Assembly: GCF_001665875.1 (NCBI RefSeq)
Contig: NZ_LZTA01000129.1
Location: forward strand, 1-64,000
Direction of reading: 5' to 3'
Source of the DNA: Mycobacterium sp. 852002-40037_SCH5390672
GTDB lineage: Bacteria; Actinomycetota; Actinomycetes; Mycobacteriales; Mycobacteriaceae
DNA: 64,000 nt
Shown: positions 9,340-17,104 of the stretch, piece after piece
How positions within the stretch are numbered: the first letter of the stretch is position 1
Layout: each line of letters opens with the position of its first letter
Notes under the pieces: generated by a model
Databases searched by the model: none
Told to the model about the DNA's origin: nothing
What the model saw: only the letters and a program-made list of their open reading frames with translations
Made by a program: the position numbers and the translations under genes

Positions 9340-9770
9340 ATCGCCAAGGTGGATATCGCGGCGTTGCTGTTCGCGTTGCCGGTCTATGCCTGGCTGACCA
9401 AACACCGGCTGAGCCGCCGAGACTGGGCCTGGGGCGCTGCTGCGCGCCCCGGAACTGTATTGCTGGTTGCTGGTCGCGGTGCTGGGGACGATCCTCCAGC
9501 AGTCGGCGTTTCGCGCCAGCGCGCTGACCGCGTCATTGCCGACCATGACGGTGGCCGAGCCGCTGGTCGCTTCGGTGCTGGGAGTAACCGTGCTCGGTGA
9601 GGCCCTCGCCGGCCGTGTTCGCCCTGGTGGCCGCGGTGGTCGTGGTCATCGTCGCGACCACCGCCCTGGCCCGGGACGAAGCCGCATCCATGAACGCGGC
9701 AGACGACGCGACGGTCGGTCACAGCGATATTGTGACGCTGATCGCATCGAGTGCGGCGGGTGAGGCCTGA
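9340..9770 (+). pseudogene. Decayed partial copy of the DMT transporter gene
   Basis: Segments in three frames match the intact neighbour at 10008-10985. From 9340 the frame reads IAKVDIAAL joined directly to LFALPVYAWLTKHRLS, fusing the copy of residues 2-9 with that of residue 87 on and dropping about 77 codons at a short repeat (gcgttgctg-like). Next comes PELYCWLLVAVLGTILQQSAFR, the C-terminal half in another frame after a second large deletion. Then VFALVAAVVVVIVATTALARDE in a third frame ends at TGA 9768-9770. The start codon is ATC. Three lesions make it non-functional. Confidence 0.88.
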
Positions 9771-10007
9771 AAACCGCTGGCAGCGAACGGGCTTAGCCAT
9801 CGCTCACGGCCACCTGTGTAGTTCTCTTAGAGTTATCCCACGCGTTGCATAGATTGCTGAAGTAATAGTTGAGCGGTTACCTGCGGCGCAGTGGACAACG
9901 TGTGGAACGTCATGAATTTGTAGTTGAACTGAACGCAAATTGTGCGTGTATTTGCCCGCGCCTCGGGGAACGCTGGGTCGGACGGTCGTGAGGCGGAGGG
10001 GTCGATA

Positions 10008-10985
10008 ATGTCGAAAGTTGATGTCGCGGCGTTACTCGCTTTGTGCGCGGCACTGGCTTCTGCGGTCGGCGATGTGATCCGTCAGCGCTCCGCGCACGAG
10101 ATCACCGACAAGCAGGTCGGCCACCTGGAACTGTTCCGCATGTCGCTCCGGGACACCAAGTGGTGGCTGGGCGGCCTGGCCGCGATCACCAACTACAGCC
10201 TGCAGGCCGCCGCGCTGGCCTGGGGCTCGGTGGTGCTGGTGACCGCGCTGCAGGTGACCGCGCTGCTGTTCGCGCTGCCCATCTACGCGCGGCTCGCCCG
10301 CCACCGGATCAAGCCCCGCGAGTGGATGTGGGCCCTCATCTTGGCCGCCGCGCTGGCGGTCGTCGTCATCGTCGGCGACCCGGCTGCCGGTAAGCAGCGT
10401 GCGCCGCTGCAAACTTGGATCATCGTGGCCCTGGTCATGGTGCCGCTGCTGGTGGCCTGTGTGGTGGCGGCGCGACTGTGGGCGGGCAGCCCGTTCGCGG
10501 CCATGCTGCTGGCGGTGGTGGCGGGCTCCTCGCTGGCGCTGTTCGCGGTGCTGACCAAGGGCGTCGTCGAGATGTCCGAGCACGGCCCGATGCGGGTGCT
10601 CACTTCGCCGGAATTCGTGCCCTGGCTCCTGGTGGCCCTGACGGGGATGATCTTCCAGCAGTCGGCGTTCCGCGCCGGCTCGCTGACCGCGTCGCTGCCG
10701 ACGATGACGGTGGCCAAGCCGGTGGTCGCCGGCCTCCTCGGGGTCTTGGTGCTGGACGAGACGCTGAACGCCAACGGCCCCAAGGCGTTCGTGCTGATCG
10801 GCGCGGTGGCGGTGGTCATCGTCGCGACCATCGCACTGGCCCGCGGCGAGGCCGCCAGCATGAATCAGTCCGAACATGGGTCGGGTGATGTCCCGCGGGA
10901 AGAACCGCGGCGCGCCGTCACCGAAGATCACGACTTCGGTCCCTTCGGTGACCGTCTGGCGGTGGCCGACACCTCTGGCTGGTGA
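10008..10985 (+). CDS. DMT-superfamily (EamA/NIPA-like) membrane transporter (Rv2729c-like)
   Basis: A 325-aa integral membrane protein with about nine or ten hydrophobic helices. The sequence WGSVVLVTALQVTALLFALP in the first half and SLTASLPTMTVAKPVVAGLLG in the second are helix pairs typical of small drug/metabolite transporters with an internal duplication. The C-terminal tail is hydrophilic. ATG 10008 follows a strong GGCGGAGGGG ribosome site. A decayed copy lies immediately upstream, so tandem duplication and decay of one copy is likely. Substrate unknown. Confidence 0.85.
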   Translation: MSKVDVAALLALCAALASAVGDVIRQRSAHEITDKQVGHLELFRMSLRDTKWWLGGLAAITNYSLQAAALAWGSVVLVTALQVTALLFALPIYARLARHRIKPREWMWALILAAALAVVVIVGDPAAGKQRAPLQTWIIVALVMVPLLVACVVAARLWAGSPFAAMLLAVVAGSSLALFAVLTKGVVEMSEHGPMRVLTSPEFVPWLLVALTGMIFQQSAFRAGSLTASLPTMTVAKPVVAGLLGVLVLDETLNANGPKAFVLIGAVAVVIVATIALARGEAASMNQSEHGSGDVPREEPRRAVTEDHDFGPFGDRLAVADTSGW

Positions 10986-11059
10986 CGCCCGCGCGCGGAT
11001 GGCGCCGGGCAAATCGAACTAGTGGCCGGCCGCCGGCGCGGTCACGTTAGTTTGGTGGC

Positions 11060-11755
11060 GTGCTGAGCGCGATCGCGATCGTCCCGTCGGCGCCTCTCCT
11101 TGTTCCCGAACTCGCCGGAGCGGCCGCCGCCGAGGTCGCCGACCTGGCCGCGGCAACCGTTGCGGCGGCGGCACTGTTGCCCGAGCGTTGGGTGGTGATC
11201 GGGACGGGGCCCGACGACGACGTGCTGGGCCCCGATGTGGTGGGCACCTTCGCGGGTTTCGGCGTGGACGTCCGCGTCCGGCTCGCGCCGCGAACCGGCA
11301 GCGAGGACGCGACACCGGTCGCACTCCCGGTTTGCGCATTGCTGGCCGCCTGGGTGCGCGGCCAGGCGCAGCCGCAAGCCAGCGCACAGGTCCGGATCTA
11401 CCGCGCCGACCACGACGCCGACACCGCCGTGAGCTTCGGCAAACAACTGCGCGCCGAGATCGATCGGCTGCCCGAGCCGGTCGGGGTGCTGGTCGTGGCC
11501 GACGGCGCGAACACGCTGACACCGGCCGCCCCCGGCGGATACGACCCGGACAACGCCGGCGCTCAAGAGGCCCTGGATGACGCGCTGGCCAGCGGCGACG
11601 TTGCCGCGCTGCGCCGCCTGCCGCACCAGATCCTGGGGCGCGTCGCCTTTGAGGTGTTGGCCGGCCTGGCCGAGCCCGGAACCCGGTCGGCCAAGGAGCT
11701 GTACCGCGGAGCGCCCTACGGGGTGGGATACTTCGCCGGCGCCTGGCAGCTGTGA
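11060..11755 (+). CDS. LigB-fold (class III extradiol dioxygenase-like) protein (Rv2728c-like)
   Basis: A 231-aa cytosolic protein, GTG start, with the layout of class III extradiol dioxygenase subunit B-like proteins: N-terminal AIVPSAPLLVPEL, central PVGVLVVADGANTL and C-terminal GAPYGVGYFAGAW. The dioxygenase iron-binding histidines are not clearly all present, so enzymatic activity is doubtful. It overlaps miaA by 4 bases (GTGA), so it heads an operon with miaA and probably dapF. Length equals that of the M. tuberculosis protein. Confidence 0.8.
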   Translation: MLSAIAIVPSAPLLVPELAGAAAAEVADLAAATVAAAALLPERWVVIGTGPDDDVLGPDVVGTFAGFGVDVRVRLAPRTGSEDATPVALPVCALLAAWVRGQAQPQASAQVRIYRADHDADTAVSFGKQLRAEIDRLPEPVGVLVVADGANTLTPAAPGGYDPDNAGAQEALDDALASGDVAALRRLPHQILGRVAFEVLAGLAEPGTRSAKELYRGAPYGVGYFAGAWQL

Positions 11756-12711
11756 CGGCCGCCGTGCGCCCCCTGGCGATCGTCGGCCCCACGGGCACCG
11801 GCAAGTCGCAGTTGGCCCTCGACTTTGCAGAACGGGTCGAGCGGCTCGGCGTCCGCGCCGAGATCGTCAACGCCGACGCGATGCAGCTCTATCGCGGCAT
11901 GGACATCGGCACCGCCAAGCTGCCCGTGGAGGCCCGCCGCGGCATCCCGCATCACCAGCTCGATGTCCTCGACGTCACGGAAACCGCGACCGTGGCCCGC
12001 TATCAGGGCGCCGCCGCTGCCGACGTCGAGGCGATCGCGGCCCGTGGTGCGCTGCCGATCATCGTGGGCGGCTCGATGCTCTACATCCAGTCGCTGCTCG
12101 ACGAGTGGTCGTTTCCCGCCACCGATCCCGCGGTGCGTGCCCGCTGGGAGCGACGCCTGGCCGAGGTCGGCGTGGCCGAACTGCACGCCGAGCTGGCCCG
12201 TCGCGATCCCGCCGCGGCCGCTTCGATCCTGCCCACCGATGCGCGGCGCACGGTGCGGGCCTTGGAGGTGGTCGAGCTGACCGGCCGGCCGTTCGCCGCC
12301 TCCGCGCCGCAGATCGGCGCGCCGAGGTGGGACACCGCCATCGTCGGGCTGGACTGCGACACAACGATTCTTGACGGGCGGCTGGCCCGGCGCACCGACG
12401 CGATGTTCGACCAGGGGCTGATCGGCGAGGTGATCGCGCTGCTGGATAAGGGCTTGCGCGAGGGGGTCACCGCGTCGCGCGCGCTGGGGTACGCGCAGGT
12501 GCTCGCGGCGCTCGATGCCGGCGGCGGGGCGGAACGACTGCGGGAGGCGCGCGAGCAGACCTTTGTGGGCACCCGGCGCTACGTGCGGCGCCAGCGGTCC
12601 TGGTTTCGCCGGGATCACCGGGTGCAGTGGCTCGATGTCGGTGCAGCGACCTCCGCGCAGCGCGCCCTCGTCATCGACGCCGCCGTGCGGGCCTGGCGCC
12701 ACGTATCCTGA
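11752..12711 (+). CDS. miaA: tRNA dimethylallyltransferase MiaA
   Basis: The 319-aa protein has the P-loop GPTGTGKS at residues 12-19, the IVNADAMQLYRGMDIGTAK segment that contacts tRNA A37, and VGGSMLYIQSLL typical of MiaA. It transfers the dimethylallyl group from DMAPP to A37 of tRNAs reading UNN codons; MiaB then methylthiolates. GTG 11752 overlaps the preceding stop by 4 bases. DMAPP comes from the MEP pathway, whose first enzyme Dxs is also encoded in this window. Confidence 0.97.
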   Translation: MTAAVRPLAIVGPTGTGKSQLALDFAERVERLGVRAEIVNADAMQLYRGMDIGTAKLPVEARRGIPHHQLDVLDVTETATVARYQGAAAADVEAIAARGALPIIVGGSMLYIQSLLDEWSFPATDPAVRARWERRLAEVGVAELHAELARRDPAAAASILPTDARRTVRALEVVELTGRPFAASAPQIGAPRWDTAIVGLDCDTTILDGRLARRTDAMFDQGLIGEVIALLDKGLREGVTASRALGYAQVLAALDAGGGAERLREAREQTFVGTRRYVRRQRSWFRRDHRVQWLDVGAATSAQRALVIDAAVRAWRHVS

Positions 12712-12771
12712 GCTGGTGATCCGCCCTGACGACGACGATGCCGGTGCAGCCGGGACCGGGGAGTGGCACAC

Positions 12772-13656
12772 ATGATCTTCGCGAAGGGCCACGGCACCCA
12801 GAACGACTTCGTGGTGCTGCCGGACCCGCGGGCCCAGCTGAGCCTGACCGCTGCGCGGGTGGCCGCGCTCTGCGACCGGCGCCGCGGGCTGGGCGCCGAC
12901 GGGGTGCTGCGCGTCACCACCGCCGGTGCGGTGCTGTCGGCCGGCGTGATCGACCGGGTTCCCGACGGTGTGGTCGCCGACGACTGGTACATGGACTACC
13001 GCAACGCCGACGGATCCGTGGCCCAGATGTGCGGCAACGGCGTGCGCGTCTTCGCGCACTACTTGCGCGCCAGTGGCATGGAAACCCGCGACGATTTCGT
13101 GGTCGGGTCGCTGGCCGGTCCCCGGCCCGTCACCGTGCACAGTGTCGATGCGACCACCGCCGATATCAGCGTCGACATGGGCAAGGCCAACACGCTGGGC
13201 AGCGGGGGTTCCGCCTTTGAAGCGACGGTCGGGGGCAGGCGGTTGTCCGGCCTGGCGGTCGACGTCGGCAACCCTCACCTGGCCTGTGTCGATCCACACC
13301 TGACCGCCGAGGCGTTGGCGGCGCTGGACGTGGCCGCTCCGGTGAGCTTCGATGCCGCCCAATTCCCGGACGGGGTCAATGTCGAGATCCTCACCGCACC
13401 TGCCGATGGGGCGGTGCACATGCGGGTCCACGAGCGGGGAGTCGGTGAAACACGCTCGTGCGGTACCGGAACGGTCGCGGCCGCGGTCGCCGCGCTGGCC
13501 AGTGCCGGTGCGGCCACCGGAACCTTGACCGTTCGGGTGCCCGGCGGCGAGGTCGTCGTCACCATCACCGACGCCACCAGCTTCCTGCGAGGACCGTCCG
13601 TACTGGTAGCCCAAGGAGAACTCAGCGAGGAATGGTGGCGCGAACAGCAGCGTTAA
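12772..13656 (+). CDS. dapF: Diaminopimelate epimerase DapF
   Basis: A 294-aa enzyme that interconverts LL- and meso-diaminopimelate for lysine and peptidoglycan synthesis. The two catalytic cysteines are Cys87 (QMCGNGVRVF) and Cys230 (RSCGTGTVAAA). ATG 12772, giving MIFAKGHGTQNDF, is preferred over an in-frame GTG 9 bases upstream because GGGGAG then lies at normal spacing and the protein matches the family N-terminus. It follows miaA by 60 bases and is probably co-transcribed. Confidence 0.97.
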   Translation: MIFAKGHGTQNDFVVLPDPRAQLSLTAARVAALCDRRRGLGADGVLRVTTAGAVLSAGVIDRVPDGVVADDWYMDYRNADGSVAQMCGNGVRVFAHYLRASGMETRDDFVVGSLAGPRPVTVHSVDATTADISVDMGKANTLGSGGSAFEATVGGRRLSGLAVDVGNPHLACVDPHLTAEALAALDVAAPVSFDAAQFPDGVNVEILTAPADGAVHMRVHERGVGETRSCGTGTVAAAVAALASAGAATGTLTVRVPGGEVVVTITDATSFLRGPSVLVAQGELSEEWWREQQR

Positions 13657-13702
13657 ATCAGGTGCACGTCACCGTTTTCGCGTGCATCATCTTGTATTGC
13701 CT

Positions 13703-15142
13703 ATGACAGAATCTGAATTTCGCGATCACGCTCCGAGATTTCCGGAGCCCAGCACGGGCGAACTCGCCCTCGAAGATCGGTCGGCGCTGCGCCGCGTCGC
13801 CGGCCTGTCGACCGAACTCACCGACGTCTCCGAGGTCGAATACCGCCAGCTTCGGCTCGAGCGGGTCGTCCTGGTCGGCGTGTGGACCGACGGCACGGCC
13901 GCTGACAGTGAGGCCAGCATGGCCGAGCTCGCCGCACTGGCCGAGACGGCCGGCTCCGAGGTGCTCGAAGGGCTGATCCAGCGCCGCGACAAGCCCGACC
14001 CGTCGACCTACATCGGCTCGGGTAAAGCTGCCGAACTGCGGGACGTGGTGCTGGCGACCGGAGCCGACACCGTCATCTGCGACGGCGAGCTGTCCCCGGC
14101 GCAGCTGACCGCGCTGGAAAAGGCCGTGAAGGTCAAGGTCATCGACCGCACCGCGCTGATCCTCGACATCTTCGCCCAGCACGCCACCAGCCGGGAGGGC
14201 AAGGCGCAGGTCGCGCTGGCCCAGATGGAATACATGCTGCCGCGGCTGCGCGGCTGGGGTGAATCGATGTCGCGGCAGGCCGGTGGCCGTGCCGGCGGCA
14301 GCGGGGGAGGCGTGGGCCTGCGCGGTCCCGGTGAAACCAAGATCGAGACCGACCGGCGGCGCATCCGCGAACGGATGGCCAAGCTGCGCCGCGAGATCAA
14401 GGACATGAAGCAGGTCCGCGACACCCAGCGCAGCCGGCGGGTGCACAGCGACCTGCCCTCGATCGCGATCGTCGGCTACACCAACGCCGGCAAGTCGAGC
14501 CTGCTCAACGCGCTGACCGGGGCGGGGGTGTTGGTACAGGACGCGTTGTTCGCCACCCTGGAACCCACCACCCGACGCGCCGAGTTCGACGACGGCCGGC
14601 CGTTTGTGCTCACCGACACCGTCGGGTTCGTCCGGCATCTGCCCACCCAACTGGTCGAGGCGTTCCGCTCCACGCTGGAAGAGGTCGTCGACGCCGACCT
14701 GTTGGTGCACGTCGTCGACGGCTCCGACGTCAACCCCGTGGCACAGATCAACGCGGTCCGCCAGGTGGTCTCCGAGGTCGTCGCCGACTACGGCGCCGAC
14801 CACGATGGCGACGCGCCACAGGAGCTGGTGGTGGTCAACAAGGTCGACGCCGCAAGCGATTTAGCGCTGGCCAAGCTTCGTCATGTCCTGCCCGACGCCA
14901 TGTTCGTGTCCGCGCGCACCGGCGACGGTATCGCCGCGCTGCGGCGCCGGATCGCCGAGCTCGCCGTTCCCGCCGACACCGCCGTGGACGTGGTGATCCC
15001 GTACCACCGCGGCGACCTGGTGGCCCGGCTGCACGCCGACGGGCGCGTCCAGCAGGAAGAGCACAGCGCGGAGGGCACCCGGATCAGGGCCCGGGTCCCG
15101 GTGGCCTTGGCCGGGCGGCTGCGCGAGTTCTCGGCTCACTGA
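13703..15142 (+). CDS. hflX: GTPase HflX
   Basis: About 479 aa. The N-terminal HflX domain (TYIGSGKAAELRDVVLATGADTVI, ALILDIFAQHATSREGKAQV) is followed by the Gly-rich linker GGRAGGSGGGVGLRGPGETK, then the G domain with G1 GYTNAGKSS at about residues 258-266, G3 DTVGF and G4 NKVD. HflX binds and splits stalled ribosomes. ATG 13703 gives MTESEFRDHAP; an upstream in-frame ATG at 13682 is less likely. Confidence 0.95.
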   Translation: MTESEFRDHAPRFPEPSTGELALEDRSALRRVAGLSTELTDVSEVEYRQLRLERVVLVGVWTDGTAADSEASMAELAALAETAGSEVLEGLIQRRDKPDPSTYIGSGKAAELRDVVLATGADTVICDGELSPAQLTALEKAVKVKVIDRTALILDIFAQHATSREGKAQVALAQMEYMLPRLRGWGESMSRQAGGRAGGSGGGVGLRGPGETKIETDRRRIRERMAKLRREIKDMKQVRDTQRSRRVHSDLPSIAIVGYTNAGKSSLLNALTGAGVLVQDALFATLEPTTRRAEFDDGRPFVLTDTVGFVRHLPTQLVEAFRSTLEEVVDADLLVHVVDGSDVNPVAQINAVRQVVSEVVADYGADHDGDAPQELVVVNKVDAASDLALAKLRHVLPDAMFVSARTGDGIAALRRRIAELAVPADTAVDVVIPYHRGDLVARLHADGRVQQEEHSAEGTRIRARVPVALAGRLREFSAH

Positions 15143-15213
15143 GTCCGCTTTGCCCCGCTAACCGGACGATCCGTGCGGCGCAGACCCGGCGTCAGGCGAC
15201 CCCGCCAGTGGCC

Positions 15214-15233
15214 TACCAACCGTCCGGTTGGTA
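15214..15233. promoter_or_regulatory. Palindromic operator candidate upstream of fadE20
   Basis: The sequence consists of perfect 9-base arms TACCAACCG and CGGTTGGTA separated by TC. It lies 42 bases before the acyl-CoA dehydrogenase start and overlaps a TATA-like -10 region (GGTATATG). Symmetry and size fit a TetR-family repressor site. The cognate regulator is not in this window. Confidence 0.7.
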
Positions 15234-15274
15234 TATGTTGGGCTGCAGAAATCCCAGTCGCCGGAGGTCTTCCC

Positions 15275-16435
15275 ATGAGCAGCGCCGTCAAATACCAGCG
15301 CACTCTTTTCGAGTCAGAGCACGACCTGTTCCGTGAGTCCTACCGGGGCTTCCTCGAGCGCCACGTCGCGCCGTACCACGACGAGTGGGAGAAGGCGAAG
15401 ATCGTCGACCGCGGCGTATGGCTCGAGGCCGGCAAGCAAGGCTTCCTCGGAATGGCGGTGCCGGAGGAATACGGCGGCGGCGGCAACCCCGATTTCCGGT
15501 ACAACACGATCATCACCGAGGAGACCACCGCGGGCCGCTACAGCGGCATCGGTTTCGGCCTGCACAACGACATCGTGGCCCCCTACCTGTTGGCCCTGGC
15601 CACCGAGGAGCAGAAGCAGCGCTGGTTGCCGAAATTCTGCACCGGAGAGCTGATTACGGCGATCGCGATGACCGAGCCGGGAACCGGCAGCGACCTGCAG
15701 GGCATCAAGACCCGTGCGGTCAAGCAGGGCGACCACTACGTGCTCAACGGGTCAAAGACGTTCATCACCAACGGAATCAATTCCGACCTGGTGATTGTGG
15801 TCGCCCAGACCGACCCGGAAAAGGGCGCGCAGGGCTTTTCGCTCCTCGCCGTCGAGCGCGGCATGGAAGGCTTCGAGCGCGGCCGGCATTTGGACAAGAT
15901 CGGGCTGGACGCCCAGGACACGGCCGAGCTGTCGTTCACCGACGTCAAGGTGCCGGCCGAAAACCTGCTGGGCCAAGAGGGCATGGGATTCATCTACCTG
16001 ATGCAGAACCTGCCGCAGGAACGGATCTCGATCGCCATCATGGCGGCCGCGGCCATGGAGCAGGTGCTCGATCAGACCCTGCAATACACCAAGGAGCGCA
16101 AGGCATTTGGCAAGCCGATCGGCAGCTTCCAGAACACCCGTTTCGTGCTCGCCGAGCTGGCGACGGAGGCAACCGTGGTCCGCATGATGGTCGACGAGTT
16201 CGTCCGCCTGCACCTGGACCACAAGCTGACGGCCGAACAGGCCGCGATGGCCAAGTGGTACTGCACCGAAAAGCAGGTGCACCTGATCGACCGCTGCCTG
16301 CAACTACACGGCGGCTACGGCTACATGCGTGAATATCCCGTTGCCCGTGCTTATCTGGATGCGCGGGTGCAAACCATCTACGGCGGCACGACCGAGATCA
16401 TGAAGGAAATCATCGGCCGCAGCCTCGGCGTATAG
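15275..16435 (+). CDS. fadE20: Acyl-CoA dehydrogenase FadE20
   Basis: The 386-aa protein is a complete acyl-CoA dehydrogenase: MTEPGTGSDLQGIKT binds FAD, the middle beta domain contains GSKTFITNG, and the C-terminal helical domain ends with GGTTEIMKEIIGR where Glu in GGTTE is the usual catalytic-base region for short/medium chain enzymes. It oxidises an acyl-CoA to the 2-enoyl-CoA and passes electrons to ETF. A CCGGAGG ribosome site precedes ATG 15275. A palindromic operator candidate lies upstream. The closest functional comparison is the long-chain-type FadE20 of M. tuberculosis (Rv2724c). Confidence 0.93.
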   Translation: MSSAVKYQRTLFESEHDLFRESYRGFLERHVAPYHDEWEKAKIVDRGVWLEAGKQGFLGMAVPEEYGGGGNPDFRYNTIITEETTAGRYSGIGFGLHNDIVAPYLLALATEEQKQRWLPKFCTGELITAIAMTEPGTGSDLQGIKTRAVKQGDHYVLNGSKTFITNGINSDLVIVVAQTDPEKGAQGFSLLAVERGMEGFERGRHLDKIGLDAQDTAELSFTDVKVPAENLLGQEGMGFIYLMQNLPQERISIAIMAAAAMEQVLDQTLQYTKERKAFGKPIGSFQNTRFVLAELATEATVVRMMVDEFVRLHLDHKLTAEQAAMAKWYCTEKQVHLIDRCLQLHGGYGYMREYPVARAYLDARVQTIYGGTTEIMKEIIGRSLGV

Positions 16436-16929
16436 CGTTTCGTTTGCTGGATAGCGGTCCGCGTCCGCGAACACCGGCGGGCGATAACGGCGCAGAAAGG
16501 TTCGAACAAACGCACGGCGCGACGAACATGCGTCACCTCCGCGTGCACGGCCCTATTGCTGGTGAGCACCGAACTGACCAATGCGCGTGATTGTTCCGTT
16601 GCCTCGGGGTAAAGCCCGAATGCGCCCATAGCTCACGTACCGTCGGCGCATGTGTTTCGGCTGTGCCGACCGCGCCATCACGCGTAGTCAGGCCCGCGAT
16701 CGTGCCGCCGGCGACGGCTCGTGTGCCTTGCGCAACCGCGACCGGCGCAATTGCGCTGTGCGAGTCGGCAGTCCGGCGGCGTTACTCGTTCCCACGTTCC
16801 CGCCGCCTTTCTGTGCGATATCCGCAACACCGCGCGAACGGCGGCGCGGTCGGTCGCGATTGGGCCATGGGCAGGCATCATTTCGACATCGGTGTGGTAT
16901 CCGTTTTTGTAGAATTCGTGATTTGACTT
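16436..16929. other. Long intergenic region, no convincing gene
   Basis: This is the first part of a 669-base gap between fadE20 and the LGFP-repeat protein. Open frames exist on both strands but have mixed, Arg/Cys-rich composition, no ribosome sites and no resemblance to known proteins. In M. tuberculosis this interval holds Rv2723 (TerC-like) and Rv2722, which are missing here, so the gap could be a deletion scar. Confidence 0.55.
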
Positions 16930-17090
16930 CGCATTTCTTGTTGGCTGGAGCAAAGTTGTGCGAGCCCGGCGATGAGCCTGGTCGTGCGCGGGTCCATTTC
17001 CCGCGCAGGTACGGCCCGCTCGCCGGTTATGCAGGTAAGGGCATAGCCGCAGATAGAGCCATATCCGCCGGCTGGGAGGCTTGGTGAAGG
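16930..17090 (+). promoter_or_regulatory. Structured 5' leader candidate of the LGFP-repeat protein
   Basis: Three consecutive helices can be drawn. A branched stem pairs CCGGC (16966-16970) with GCCGG (17022-17026), and GAGC (16974-16977) with GCTC (17018-17021). It encloses a perfect 8-bp hairpin, TGCGCGGG/CCCGCGCA (16985-16992 with 17000-17007). A third hairpin is TATGC/GCATA (17028-17032 with 17041-17045) with loop AGGTAAGG. The ribosome site and start follow directly. It could be a riboswitch or protein-binding leader. I cannot assign it to a known class. Confidence 0.5.
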
Positions 17091-17104
17091 TGCAGAGAGG
17101 TCAC

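Noticed and set aside
16650..17087. Possible 145-residue gene in the gap
   Set aside because: Composition is Arg/Cys/Ala rich and unlike a folded protein, there is no ribosome site, and it runs into the structured leader.
16930..17090. c-di-AMP (ydaO/yuaA) riboswitch before the LGFP protein
   Set aside because: The conserved GGGTGAATC and GTCAGCTAACCTCGT blocks are missing, so the leader is reported only as an unclassified structured candidate.
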